Positions 8,779 through 17,829 are shown, counted from the first letter of the stretch. The stretch is DNA of 64,000 nucleotides from Solimicrobium sp043758755 (GCA_043758755.1 JAYVMW010000059.1:124001-188000); one strand, 5' to 3'. A program made the numbers and translations. Notes: generated from the sequence alone by a model not told the origin.

Positions 8779-9435
8779 ATGAAAATATATTTGATCTGTG
8801 CCACGTCGTTGCTGTCGTTGAATCTGACTGCCTGTGGAGGCGGCAGTGGCACCCATGCTGCAGGCAATACCCAGCCTGACCCGCATAATCCGGCGACGTA
8901 CAGCGGGAATTATTACTATGGCGCAGTCACAGGCAGCGCTGATTTGTTTGCCGTGCCGAACCTGCCAGCCAATGCCCCGAATCAAATACTGTGGAACAGC
9001 ATTGCATTGATGTTTGACACCGGTTCGGGTAGCTGGACTGTTGCAATGAACCGGCCCGACTCTGATCCCGGGGTGGGACATGCGGTTTTGATGGGACCCC
9101 TGTCCGGTACCTGGACCACAACCCCGACCCATTCTTATCAATATCGTGTCACCGGTGTCAACTGGTCGACCGGACTCACGGGCAATGCCAATCCTGTCAA
9201 CAGTGGCGTGCCCTACGATATTTTTCAGCCTGCCGGGCCAACCGGATGGAGCGACATGCCGGCCAATAGCGTGGTCAATGTGTGTAGCGTGAGCACCAAT
9301 TCGATTTACACAAGTTATATGGGTGGCGGGACCATTTTCTGTGCTGTCGAAGTCATGGATTTGACGACTGCGGAAGTTAAGGCCAGTACGGTCAATCTCA
9401 GTATCAGTAACGCCACGGCCGCTGGTAACTTATAA
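8779..9435 (+). CDS. Lipoprotein paralogous to the preceding exported protein
   Basis: A 218-residue predicted lipoprotein. Residues 1-18 are a short signal, and LTAC forms a lipobox with Cys19, followed by a GGGSG linker. The rest matches the C-terminal domain of the upstream protein: LMFDTGSGSWTVA, SGTWTTTPTHSYQYRVTGV and GWSDMPANSVV against LILNTGNGSWLVS, SGIWTTTPAATYQYRISSV and DWITLPANSLV. The pair therefore arose by duplication, one copy secreted and one lipid-anchored. The start ATG 8779 follows AAAAGGAA (8766-8773); an upstream ATG at 8746 would hide the signal peptide. The function is unknown. Confidence 0.72.
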   Translation: MKIYLICATSLLSLNLTACGGGSGTHAAGNTQPDPHNPATYSGNYYYGAVTGSADLFAVPNLPANAPNQILWNSIALMFDTGSGSWTVAMNRPDSDPGVGHAVLMGPLSGTWTTTPTHSYQYRVTGVNWSTGLTGNANPVNSGVPYDIFQPAGPTGWSDMPANSVVNVCSVSTNSIYTSYMGGGTIFCAVEVMDLTTAEVKASTVNLSISNATAAGNL

Positions 9436-9473
9436 AGATCAATGAGTGCCGGTTGTGCGCAATACTGCCGGCG

Positions 9474-9488
9474 ATTGGGTTACCCAAT
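9474..9488. promoter_or_regulatory. Short palindrome between pilus cluster and GGDEF-EAL gene
   Basis: ATTGGG-TTA-CCCAAT is a perfect 6-bp inverted repeat in the 222-base gap between the lipoprotein gene and the c-di-GMP gene. There is no T tract, so an intrinsic terminator is not supported; it could be an operator or be chance. Confidence 0.25.
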
Positions 9489-9657
9489 TCCAGTTGATGC
9501 GGATTAAACAATCCCGCAATCGACAGCCCCGCAACGCCCGGCCTGGTTCGGGTTGAATTTACACATTGCAAAACCCGTGAGGCAGGTTAAACTGCCTGTT
9601 ACCCGCACCGCTGGGTCCGGGCAATTTCCTGTTAGGTATGTGCAAACTCAAATATCG

Positions 9658-11526
9658 ATGACGGCCACCAACTATTCAACATTGACGTTGCAACCGAAAC
9701 GACTGGATAAAGTGGTCTGGGCCATGCTTGTGGCCATTTTCGTGTGTGCGCTGCTGAGTTTTAGCGCCAGTGACTGGATCACCACGACGCTACTGTTCGG
9801 AACCTGCGGCTTGCTGGTGCTGGCTTTATGGCTGATCCGCCATGGCATGGCCCGACAGGCCGGCAATCTGGTGCTCGTGACCCTGACCATCTCGATGTCT
9901 TTTGTGGTTTTTATATCTCAGGGCATCCGGGATCCGGCTGTGCTGGCATTTCCCGGCATTTTGGTATTCGCGAGCATGTTCGCTACGCGGCGGGTTTTTG
10001 TCTCGGTTGTGAGTTTCTTTTTTATCGTGCTAGCTCTGGTCGCTGTCAGCAATCTGCAGGGCTGGCATGTCAATCAGGTTGCTGAACCAAGTATACGGAC
10101 TTTGGGCTACACGCTGGCGATTCTGACGGTAACGGCTTTCTTTGTCTGGCTCATGGCCACCGACCTGCGTTCGATGATGGAGCGACTGGTTCTGGAAAAC
10201 GAGAGAATTCGCAATTCCAATGTGCAGATCGACCGGCTGGCGCGCCACGATCCCTTGACCGGGCTGCCGAACCGGCTGGAAGTGCGCGATCAGTTTGATC
10301 AGGCCATCTTGGTTGCCCAGCAGGCCCGTTCAACTATTGCGCTGCTGTATTTTGATCTGGATGATTTCAAATCAGTCAATGATTCGCTCGGTCACGCCAC
10401 TGGCGACATGCTGCTGTGTGAAATCGCCAAGCGGCTGCTGTCCTCGGTGCGTTCGACCGATATAGTAAGCCGGCACGGCGGCGATGAATTTTTGATCGTC
10501 ATGACCAACGTGGCCGATGAATCCTCCGTCACAACCATGGCCTCAAAAATTCTCGGTTTTCTGGAAATGCCGTTTTATGTCGATGGTGTTGAACTCTCCA
10601 CGACCTGTTCCATCGGTATTGCCATGTATCCGCCGGACGGCAGTGATTTTGCCAGCCTGATGAAGGCGGCTGACATGGCCATGTACCGCGCCAAGGAATC
10701 GGGGCGCAATGCGTTCCGCTATTTTGACGGCACCATGAACACCAGCGTGGTGGAACATCTGCATCTGGTCACCGGAATCAGGGCCGCGCTGGCCAAGAAT
10801 GAGTTCGCGCTGTATTACCAGCCGCAGTATGAACTGGGCAGTAATAAAATTATCGGCGCCGAAGCGCTGCTGCGCTGGAATCATCCTGAACTGGGCCATA
10901 TTCCGCCGAATAAATTTGTGCCGATTGCCGAACGTTCCGGGTTGATACATGAACTGGGCCGGTGGGTGATCAATGAAGCGTGCCGTCAGGTCAAGGAGTG
11001 GCAAGGCCGCGGCATTATTGATCTGGTGGTGGCGATCAATATCTCGCCAGTACAGTTCAGGCGCGACAATATCGAACGCGATGTCATCAATGCACTGACT
11101 GCGTCGGGACTGGCTGCGAATTTTGTGGAGCTGGAATTAACCGAGTCACTGTTAATGGCAGATTCCACTTCTCTGACTGAAATGCTGGTCCGGCTGCGCG
11201 GTCTGGGTCTGCGCTTATCGATCGACGATTTCGGTACCGGTTATTCCAATCTGGGTTACCTGAAAAATTTCGAAGTGCACTGCCTGAAAATCGACCAGTC
11301 CTTTATACGGCGCATGACGGTCAATAACAATGACGCAGGCATCGTCCGGGCCATTATTGAAATGGCGCACAGCCTTGGTCTGACCGTGGTGGCCGAAGGC
11401 ATCGAGGACGCGCCGACCTTGCAACGGCTCATTGAATTGGGCTGCGAATATGGCCAGGGATTTTATTGGTCGCCGGCTTTACCGGCAGAAAACTTTTTCG
11501 CCTATTACATGGTGAATCAAGCCTGA
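9658..11526 (+). CDS. Membrane-bound GGDEF-EAL protein (c-di-GMP turnover)
   Basis: A 622-residue protein from ATG 9658. Six hydrophobic segments occupy about residues 15-165, followed by a short coiled linker, then GGDEF and EAL domains. The cyclase motif HGGDEF is intact (GGDEF at 274-278), and RSTD at 265-268 is an inhibitory I-site exactly five residues before it. The phosphodiesterase domain has EAL at 402-404, NISPVQF, ELTES, DDFGTGYSNL (from 523) and a late VVAEGIED, so both activities look possible. The frame is open to an ATG at 9553, which would add 35 polar residues before the first helix; 9658 fits better. It overlaps the convergent EamA gene by 10 bases at the stop. It may tune pilus or adhesion output, as it follows the pil cluster. 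Confidence 0.9.
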   Translation: MTATNYSTLTLQPKRLDKVVWAMLVAIFVCALLSFSASDWITTTLLFGTCGLLVLALWLIRHGMARQAGNLVLVTLTISMSFVVFISQGIRDPAVLAFPGILVFASMFATRRVFVSVVSFFFIVLALVAVSNLQGWHVNQVAEPSIRTLGYTLAILTVTAFFVWLMATDLRSMMERLVLENERIRNSNVQIDRLARHDPLTGLPNRLEVRDQFDQAILVAQQARSTIALLYFDLDDFKSVNDSLGHATGDMLLCEIAKRLLSSVRSTDIVSRHGGDEFLIVMTNVADESSVTTMASKILGFLEMPFYVDGVELSTTCSIGIAMYPPDGSDFASLMKAADMAMYRAKESGRNAFRYFDGTMNTSVVEHLHLVTGIRAALAKNEFALYYQPQYELGSNKIIGAEALLRWNHPELGHIPPNKFVPIAERSGLIHELGRWVINEACRQVKEWQGRGIIDLVVAINISPVQFRRDNIERDVINALTASGLAANFVELELTESLLMADSTSLTEMLVRLRGLGLRLSIDDFGTGYSNLGYLKNFEVHCLKIDQSFIRRMTVNNNDAGIVRAIIEMAHSLGLTVVAEGIEDAPTLQRLIELGCEYGQGFYWSPALPAENFFAYYMVNQA

Positions 11527-12392
11527 TTCAACGCGTCGCTTTTCGCTTTCGGTTTGAAGTTCCATTCCCCTGCCAGCACCGCCAACACCACGATCAGCGC
11601 GCCGATGCCGGCGCGCAGACTCATGGTTTCTGCCAGCCACCACCAGCCGAACAGAGCAGCAAATACCGGTTCCAGCGCGTAGATGACTGCCGCTTTTTCG
11701 GCCGAGATATTCTGCTGGGCCAAAGCCTGCAGAAACAGTGTTCCTGCACTGGCGACCAGTCCGAGGAACACCAGCACCTTCCAGACCGGTTCGGCGCGCG
11801 TGAGTAAAGTCGACAGGGTGCCGCTGTACCAGCCGGTCGTCGCAGTGGCAACGATACAGAGCAGCGCCATGACCACGGTCAGCGTGGCAGCCAGCGTAAT
11901 CGGGTTGTGTGCCCGGGCAAAGCGCGACAGCAGAATGATATACAGGGCATAGGCCAGCGCACTGCCCAGCGTGGCGGCGTCACCTGCCAGATTGCCAGCG
12001 CCGTCCCATGACATCAAGCCGATGCCGGTGCAGGCCATGCACGCGGCAATAATGATTTGCAGTGACAGCCGGCCGCCAAACATCAGGCCCAGTATCGGCA
12101 CCATCAACACATTCAGGCTGGTGATAAAGGCACTGCGATTGGACGTGATCAGTTCCAGACCATACGCCTGAGTTACATACGAAACCAGGGCAACACTGCC
12201 CAGAATGGCTCCGTCGTGCCAGGTCTTTCTGTCGGCCTTCACGGCAAACGGCAACAGGCACAGTGCGGCCACCACAAAACGCAGCGTGGAAGTTTCCAGA
12301 CCATTCAAGTGAAAGCCGGCAGTGCGCAGCAACGGAAAGGTGGTGCCCCAGATGACCGTGACGATGATGAGAAGAATAACGTTCAGATTCAT
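11517..12392 (-). CDS. EamA/DMT-family transporter
   Basis: A 291-residue inner-membrane protein with ten predicted helices in two EamA repeats, usual for drug/metabolite exporters (N-terminal IIVTVIWGTTFPLLR, second repeat closing with IYALEPVFAALFGWWWLAE). Substrate cannot be told. The start is placed at ATG 12392 (MNLNVILLI), giving the normal family length; the frame is open to 12572 but that part lies in the upstream WG-repeat gene. The Shine-Dalgarno sequence is poor. The WG-repeat gene ends 31 bases upstream on the same strand. The 3' end overlaps the convergent GGDEF-EAL gene by 10 bases. Confidence 0.85.
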   Translation of the reverse strand: MNLNVILLIIVTVIWGTTFPLLRTAGFHLNGLETSTLRFVVAALCLLPFAVKADRKTWHDGAILGSVALVSYVTQAYGLELITSNRSAFITSLNVLMVPILGLMFGGRLSLQIIIAACMACTGIGLMSWDGAGNLAGDAATLGSALAYALYIILLSRFARAHNPITLAATLTVVMALLCIVATATTGWYSGTLSTLLTRAEPVWKVLVFLGLVASAGTLFLQALAQQNISAEKAAVIYALEPVFAALFGWWWLAETMSLRAGIGALIVVLAVLAGEWNFKPKAKSDALNQA

Positions 12393-12423
12393 ATTATTGT
12401 TATTTAAAGAGGAATCAGTTAGC

Positions 12424-13602
12424 TCAGTGCATTTTGATGAAACGGAATTTGTAGTCACCAAAACCGGCGCCGCCTGACACACGCGCAATGCCATCCACAA
12501 AATAACCGACATTGGCAAACACCGGCTGAATGACAAATTTTCCGGATTTATTGATAAACCCGTAGTTGCCATTCACGGAGACCACGGCATAGCCGTTTTT
12601 AAACGGGCCGGCATAATCAAACTGCGGTTCGATCACCGTTTTACCGGCCTTGTTGAAGTAGCCAAACTTGCGATACATTCTGCCCTTGTTGTCGTTGCCG
12701 CCCAGTTCATACTGACACAGGTCTTCCGAAAAATACATCAGCCGTTCTTTCTGTGTTGAGCTGTAGGTGAATTTGGGTTTGATTTTGACTGTGCCGCTTT
12801 TATCGATGAAGCCGACCTTGCCATCCTCTTCAATGCGTGCCAGCCCTTCGGAAAAGGCGCTCAGTCCGGTATAACCCTTTTCGAATACCTTGTGATTATT
12901 TTTATCAATCACGTAACTGAGCTTGCCCTGCTCCACAATCGCAATGCCATCCTTGAAAAATCCTGGCGCATCATAGGTTGGCGCGATCACCATGCGACCG
13001 GTTTTGTCGATGAATCCGTATTTGCTGCCCACTTTGACTGACGCCAGATCTTCGCTGAAATCAAATGCCTCATCAAATTTCTGGGCAATGACCATGGCAC
13101 CGGTTTTGTTGATATAGCCGTATTTGGTATTCATGCCGAAGGTGGCAATGGTGGTGCCGATGAAGCTGCCACCGATGACCGCCAGTCCGTTGGCAAAATG
13201 CGGCGGCGCATAATAATTGCCCTCGAATTTGGGCTTGATGACGACCTTGCCGGTTTTGTCGGCAAAGCCCCAGCGCAGGCCAACCGGGTCATTGCCGGCC
13301 GTGCCGCTTTTTTGCGCGGAGGTGAAATTTATCGCAACGAGTCCGTCAGAAAATGCCGCATTGAATTGCGCCTGATACAAATTGAACTGCGGTGCGATCA
13401 CGACTTTGCCGCTCGTGTCGATAAAGCCCCATTTGTTGTTGATTTTGACGGCCGCCAGTCCTTCGCTGAAATCGCTGGCGTTGTCGTACGCGTCATTGGT
13501 CAGTGTTTGATAGGGCAGAGCGCTCGAGCCTGGATTGCTGTTTTGCGCAGCCGCTGCCTGTGCGAACCAGGCGGCGATGAGGAGTAGGTAAAATTTCTGC
13601 AT
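12424..13602 (-). CDS. Secreted WG-repeat protein
   Basis: A 392-residue exported protein: signal peptide MQKFYLLLIAAWFAQAAAA followed by about eight WG-repeat units of ~40 residues. Each reads like KWGFIDTSGKVVIAPQF, KYGFIDKTGRMVIAPTY or NYGFINKSGKFVIQPVF, alternating with F-x-D/E-G-L-A segments. One unit (KLSYVIDKNNHKVF) is degenerate. WG repeats form beta-rich repeat folds; no enzymatic role is known from the sequence, and a periplasmic or surface binding role is inference. It lies between the DUF3293 gene (32 bases upstream) and the EamA gene, same strand. Confidence 0.85.
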   Translation of the reverse strand: MQKFYLLLIAAWFAQAAAAQNSNPGSSALPYQTLTNDAYDNASDFSEGLAAVKINNKWGFIDTSGKVVIAPQFNLYQAQFNAAFSDGLVAINFTSAQKSGTAGNDPVGLRWGFADKTGKVVIKPKFEGNYYAPPHFANGLAVIGGSFIGTTIATFGMNTKYGYINKTGAMVIAQKFDEAFDFSEDLASVKVGSKYGFIDKTGRMVIAPTYDAPGFFKDGIAIVEQGKLSYVIDKNNHKVFEKGYTGLSAFSEGLARIEEDGKVGFIDKSGTVKIKPKFTYSSTQKERLMYFSEDLCQYELGGNDNKGRMYRKFGYFNKAGKTVIEPQFDYAGPFKNGYAVVSVNGNYGFINKSGKFVIQPVFANVGYFVDGIARVSGGAGFGDYKFRFIKMH

Positions 13603-13634
13603 GGACTGTCTGTTCCTGATTCTGGATCTCGGTA

Positions 13635-14063
13635 TTATCTTAAAAGAATTAACTGCGCTACGCCGTTGTCGGCAGCCCAGATTATGGCATCCTGAAGGTA
13701 TCTGGACCCAATTGTTTTTGCCTGATCCAGTTCAATTCCGAAAATAAAACACCCCCGCTCAGCCGGCCAGGACGCGTCCTTTGCAATCGCCGCAGCGTCT
13801 ATCCACGCAAACCCAAGCTGCGCCAGTTCTTTGACCAGCTGTTCCTGCGCAGCCAGATTGGCCTGCTCTGACTGTTCGGTGCCAGCCGGATTGCAGGCGG
13901 TAATCAAGGCACCGCACTGCGTATTGAAAACTGAAAACAGCTCCAGCAGGGCATCCGAGCGCGCACCAACTGTGAGGCTGAATGGCGCAGGCACGTGGTT
14001 GAGCCGGTAATCCGTATTCAGGTACGCGTCAATTTTTTCTTTTGAAATACGTGTTTTGTGCAT
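13635..14063 (-). CDS. DUF3293-family protein
   Basis: A 142-residue cytoplasmic protein with the DUF3293 signature: IDAYLNTDYR near the N-terminus, ALITACNPAG in the middle, then an alternating helix-strand C-terminal half with GFAWIDA and CFIFGIELDQA. Proteins of this family are small, conserved and uncharacterised. It has no signal peptide or membrane segment. It is the first of three minus-strand genes (DUF3293, WG-repeat, EamA) that may share a transcript. Confidence 0.7.
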   Translation of the reverse strand: MHKTRISKEKIDAYLNTDYRLNHVPAPFSLTVGARSDALLELFSVFNTQCGALITACNPAGTEQSEQANLAAQEQLVKELAQLGFAWIDAAAIAKDASWPAERGCFIFGIELDQAKTIGSRYLQDAIIWAADNGVAQLILLR

Positions 14064-14172
14064 TGCGTATCCATTTTGATGAAGAAGATGTAAATCGCAT
14101 TCTAAAGTCGATTGCGCATTATTGCCTCAAATAAAAATTATTATTTTTTCTTCGTTGTCTGACAATTTTTTC

Positions 14173-14190
14173 GTAAAAATCAATTTTTAC
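14173..14190. promoter_or_regulatory. Inverted repeat upstream of the SNGW gene pair
   Basis: GTAAAAAT-CA-ATTTTTAC is a perfect 8-bp inverted repeat in an AT-rich stretch 117 bases before the first paralogue. It has operator-like symmetry, but no partner copy precedes the second paralogue, so a regulatory role is only a guess. Confidence 0.3.
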
Positions 14191-14306
14191 TGATATGCTT
14201 TTGACATCCTGAAGCGAGATTGCGGGTTCCGGAGCTGGCCAATAATCACTGCAAAGACCGTTCAGGATTTTTACCAACTTTTATTGGCGAGCTAAAGGAT
14301 TTAAAA

Positions 14307-15509
14307 ATGATCACTATTTCGAACGGTTGGTTGAACAACACCATCAGCTATTCACGCATTAACAAAATTGCAGATGCCGCGCGCGCGAAAGCCTGGCTGA
14401 AGCCGAATTCGGATCCCATTCAGGCAGATCACTCCCGGGATATGGAATTGGGTGAAATGATTTATGACTATTTTTTTTGTGCTGGTGTAAAAAAAGAATT
14501 TATGAACAATTTGTATGCGATGGCATTCAGCAGGGAATCGTTGTTGTTCGGAGAGGCGCAATTCGATGCGAAAAATGTGCCGGGCAGTACCCAGCGGATT
14601 GAGCACGCAAAATTGGCGTTGACAGACCTTTCGGTAGTGTCAAGCGAAATAGACCCGGAACAATATTGCAGCGAACTTGGTCGGTATTGGTACAAAAGCA
14701 TACTGGAGAAAGCCGAGCTGCCACTTACACACGTTATGTCAGGAAATTCCCTGCAATATGGCCACGACCCATATGACCACAGTGCGGGCGACCAAAATTT
14801 TTTAATTTTCAGAGACAGGCACCGCCGCATCGCCGCAGGCATTCCCACCACGTTACCAAAACCGGCCGGGCAAATCGCGCCTGCCGATGACAGCACGACT
14901 GCAGTTGATACTTATGATGGATTAAATGAGCTTCAGGTTGAATGTCTTGGCCGTATCCGGCAACAAAAGAAGTTGACAGTGGCAGGACATACTTTCGATG
15001 TCAGATTCACGAACGACACAGAGCCTGTCGTCCTGGTGCCTGATGACACCGTACTCGTTCATTCTCTGCAGACCAGATTGAGTAACTTATGGGTGATCGA
15101 GACTGTACACCGACTTCTCGACGAGTTGAGGGGGCGTTGCTTTCAATCGACGCAGGACGATTTTTATCGGTTTGGCGTGATTTCAGACGACATGCGACGC
15201 ATCTACGACGCAACCATGGATGGGCTGGCTGAAAAAGTGAATCAAGGATGCGCAGAGCTTGGTCGCCTCTTGCATGATCTTGAATCGGAGACCAATACGA
15301 ACAAGGCGGCGATACAGGACTTCAGGCACTTGAAGGAAAAAATCATTTTACTCGATCGTTCGCAGCGCTGGGTCAAAACCAGAGTGGATCACGTCAAAGC
15401 GCAAATTGAGACACTCTACGACAGGTTAGTTGACCGATCGGATCCTGCTCATCTGTTGAAGCTATTTGATCTGGCGACCGGTTTTATTCTGTCGAACGCC
15501 GGTATCTGA
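14307..15509 (+). CDS. Unrecognised ~400-residue protein, tandem paralogue A (SNGW N-terminus)
   Basis: A 400-residue soluble protein with no recognised domain, signal peptide or membrane helix. It is a clear paralogue of the next gene: N-terminus SNGWLNNTISYSRINKI, then HSRDMELGEMIYDYFFC, VKKEFMNNLY, a central block NFLIFRDRHRRIAAGIP, and LSNLWVIETVHRLLDEL. The C-terminal third is rich in charged helices (a probable coiled coil). The start ATG 14307 has TAAAGGAT six bases upstream, a leader shared with the paralogue; the frame is open to 14220 but only the part from 14307 is conserved. The almost invariant first 17 residues ahead of a diverging body recall effector-type export signals, but no secretion genes are near. 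Function unknown. Confidence 0.72.
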   Translation: MITISNGWLNNTISYSRINKIADAARAKAWLKPNSDPIQADHSRDMELGEMIYDYFFCAGVKKEFMNNLYAMAFSRESLLFGEAQFDAKNVPGSTQRIEHAKLALTDLSVVSSEIDPEQYCSELGRYWYKSILEKAELPLTHVMSGNSLQYGHDPYDHSAGDQNFLIFRDRHRRIAAGIPTTLPKPAGQIAPADDSTTAVDTYDGLNELQVECLGRIRQQKKLTVAGHTFDVRFTNDTEPVVLVPDDTVLVHSLQTRLSNLWVIETVHRLLDELRGRCFQSTQDDFYRFGVISDDMRRIYDATMDGLAEKVNQGCAELGRLLHDLESETNTNKAAIQDFRHLKEKIILLDRSQRWVKTRVDHVKAQIETLYDRLVDRSDPAHLLKLFDLATGFILSNAGI

Positions 15510-15800
15510 GCAGCGCCAGTATCTGCGATGCTTTAGAAAAAAATTGATACGGAAACAGGCAGAAATTTTGTGTGCGCCGGTGCTTGAGGGCAACGACGAT
15601 CTGGTTATTGCGCTTAATGAATCACAGGCAGGTTTTATATTGTCAATTGCGCTGCTGAGATACCGCAATGCCGAAATCAAATTCTGCATCTTTGGTAATT
15701 CTACGCATGGAAAAAAAGGTAAACCTCGACTATTTTCCAGTGAAGTCAGAGCGGTGAATTTCCATTTCCATGTCAGTTCCAATTTTTAAAGGATTTAAGA

Positions 15801-17045
15801 ATGATCAGTATATCCAACGGTTGGTTGAACAACACCATCAGTTATTCACGCATCAATAAAATCGCAGCGGCCGCGCAGCAACAGGCCGGAACGGGAAATA
15901 CAGTAATCAATCAAGACGATCACTCCCGGGACATGGCGCTGGGTGAAATGATTTATGACTATATCTTTTGCGGCAGCGTAAAAAAAGAATATATGGAAAA
16001 TTTGTACACCATGGTGTATCGCCGGGAATCGCTGCGGGTCAGGCATGTCAATGAAGATGCACAATCGTTGCCGGGCAGCCAGGAGCGAGCTAAAAGAGAT
16101 AAAGCCTATGTGGAGGGAGTGTTGAATAGGCCCAGCCCCAGAGATCCATTGAAATCTCGATTCGAAACTCGGCAAAAATCGAACCTGTGCGCAATACGGG
16201 AAACTGAGTCCCCACTGGTGCGGGTCATGCCGACACATACTTTGCAATACGAGCACAACCCGTTAGACAACAATGCTGGAGAACATAATTATTTAATTTT
16301 CAGAGATAAGCGCCGCCGGATCGCTGCGGGCATTCCCGTCACGTCGCAACCGGGCGCTGTAACGAGCGCAGGTACTGACGCAGTTACACCAGCAGTCGCG
16401 ACATATAAATCGTTGACTGAACTTCAGGTCAATTGTCTTGCAACACTCCGGCAAAGTCACCAGTTGGAATTGCAAAAGCATATTTACCATGTCAGATTCA
16501 CGAAAGAAGGGGAGCCCGTCGTTCTGGTTGCCGATAACGCGGTGCCCGCAGCGTCTTTGCAGAAGCGACTGACCAATTTATGGCTGATTGAAAATGTGCA
16601 GCAACGGCTTACCGCGTTGAGGGAGCGTACCGCCCGAACCTCGGAAGCAAGTTTGTATCAACTCAGCGCGATCTCTGAAGGCATAGAACGAGCCTACTTC
16701 AAAGCAATAGACGCTCTGGATAAAAAAATGACTGAAGAGTGCGCAAAAATTGAAACCCGGCTGAAAGCCCTGTTGAAAAAGTTTGAATCTGGGACCGATC
16801 CGGATTGGGAGGACAAGCCGGCTTTCAGGAAGCTGCTGGAAGAGATTAATTTACATGAACATGTGAAGCGTTCGGTTAAAGCGAAAGTGGAGCATGCCAA
16901 AGACCAAGCCCAGATGATGCATCTCGAGGAATGTAGTAACGGCCGTATGGAGCAGACACATCTGGTCACTGAATTTAATCAGGAAACATTTTTAATTCTG
17001 TCGCGGGCGGACGTTGGGGGTGGTCAGAAGCGAACAATCATTTGA
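15801..17045 (+). CDS. Unrecognised ~414-residue protein, tandem paralogue B (SNGW N-terminus)
   Basis: A 414-residue paralogue of the preceding gene, separated by 291 bases in which no convincing gene is seen. Shared blocks include SNGWLNNTISYSRINKI, HSRDMALGEMIYDYIFC, VKKEYMENLYTMVYRRESL, NYLIFRDKRRRIAAGIPVT, LTELQVNCLATLRQ and LTNLWLIENVQQRL. The first 75 coding bases differ from the upstream gene at about nine positions, mostly third codon bases, while later parts have diverged with gaps. The start ATG 15801 follows TAAAGGATTTAAG, almost the same leader as paralogue A. No signal peptide, membrane segment or known domain is seen. The C-terminal half is helical and charged. It could be a second member of a duplicated effector-like family; the sequence does not show what it does. 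Confidence 0.72.
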   Translation: MISISNGWLNNTISYSRINKIAAAAQQQAGTGNTVINQDDHSRDMALGEMIYDYIFCGSVKKEYMENLYTMVYRRESLRVRHVNEDAQSLPGSQERAKRDKAYVEGVLNRPSPRDPLKSRFETRQKSNLCAIRETESPLVRVMPTHTLQYEHNPLDNNAGEHNYLIFRDKRRRIAAGIPVTSQPGAVTSAGTDAVTPAVATYKSLTELQVNCLATLRQSHQLELQKHIYHVRFTKEGEPVVLVADNAVPAASLQKRLTNLWLIENVQQRLTALRERTARTSEASLYQLSAISEGIERAYFKAIDALDKKMTEECAKIETRLKALLKKFESGTDPDWEDKPAFRKLLEEINLHEHVKRSVKAKVEHAKDQAQMMHLEECSNGRMEQTHLVTEFNQETFLILSRADVGGGQKRTII

Positions 17046-17064
17046 TGCGAACAAACCTGCTCCA

Positions 17065-17382
17065 TCAAGAATTAAGCATTCGTCAATTGCGCCTGCCCTT
17101 GCAGATTCAGTGCGGCGCAAAACAGGTTCCAATCAGCCTGTGTGATGCCGTGTGCGCGCAAACTGACCATAACGTTTTCGGTTGCCGCCATCGCACCGAT
17201 CAATCCGGATCCGATTCGCAACTGGTTACCTGCGACATCAGGCGCTCAGACACTGGTGCAGACTCTCTGATCAGTTGATCCCAGTCATTGGGTGGATGGC
17301 CGTTTTGCAGCATGGCCCGAAAGACCCGATAAGCGTCGGCCGGGTGCGAGGTATATCAATGCTTTTGACTGATGCCTGATTA
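17065..17382 (-). pseudogene. Degraded gene remnant, origin unknown
   Basis: On the minus strand two adjacent frames carry protein-like sequence that would join by one frameshift. The right part reads ADAYRVFRAMLQNGHPPNDW and continues to a stop near 17205. The left part reads LIGAMAATENVMVSLRAHGI and ADWNLFCAALNLQGQAQ to a stop near 17075. No start codon or ribosome site precedes the right part; a stop lies just upstream. I read this as a truncated, frameshifted gene tail between the SNGW pair and the 148-residue pair. The family is not recognised. Confidence 0.4.
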
Positions 17383-17829
17383 TCACAAATGCAGCTTCAC
17401 AAACACTTTCGCATCATTGAGTGTTTTGAACACGGTCAGATTAACGCCAGCATCAATATAGGCGTCAATCAGGCGCGAGGTCATGACATCGGCGCCGGTT
17501 ACGGTTTCATCAATCACCATGGCAGTGACAGTGGCGTTCAGATTCTGGCGGCCCAGTGAAATTAAATAGCCGGTAAATTCCTCCAGTGCTTCGGTCGAAG
17601 CCATGGCATTTTCTTTGATGATGACAATGTCAGCCCACCTTGGGTGGACCTGCATCTGAAGAATCATGTCGCGCTCGGTAGCGGCAATGGCCAGCAGCAG
17701 CTCCTTGTTGAACGGGCCAGTGGCTTCGCAGATCAGCAGGTCGCCATCTTTAATAAAAGTGACCCGGCCATGCGGTCTGAATTTGACGGGATCGTAATCG
17801 TCAGTTGAGGCAGATTTTTTGGTGCTCAT
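17383..17829 (-). CDS. Small protein of unknown function, tandem paralogue 1 (possible STAS/SpoIIAA-like fold)
   Basis: A 148-residue cytoplasmic protein without recognised motif. It shares with its upstream neighbour the blocks RPHGRVTF, CEATGPFNKELL, a central LxxFTxYL segment, AMVIDETVTGADVM, LIDAYIDAGVNLTVF and the final VKLHL. The alternating strand-helix pattern and the GPFN motif after a hydrophobic strand recall SpoIIAA-like/STAS domains, but this is inference from pattern only. The start is ATG 17829 (MSTKKSASTDDYDP). Both copies have the same length and C-terminus, so selection appears to keep them intact. Confidence 0.65.
   Translation of the reverse strand: MSTKKSASTDDYDPVKFRPHGRVTFIKDGDLLICEATGPFNKELLLAIAATERDMILQMQVHPRWADIVIIKENAMASTEALEEFTGYLISLGRQNLNATVTAMVIDETVTGADVMTSRLIDAYIDAGVNLTVFKTLNDAKVFVKLHL

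Noticed and set aside
14151..14173. PIP/hrpII-like pair TTCG...TTCG upstream of the SNGW genes
   Set aside because: The spacing is 15 bases instead of the 16 of the known boxes, there is no matching -10 at the expected distance, and no such pair precedes the second paralogue or the EspL-like gene.
15466..15789. 107-codon plus-strand frame between the SNGW paralogues
   Set aside because: It overlaps the end of the first paralogue, has no ribosome site and no similarity to the paralogue C-termini; probably chance.
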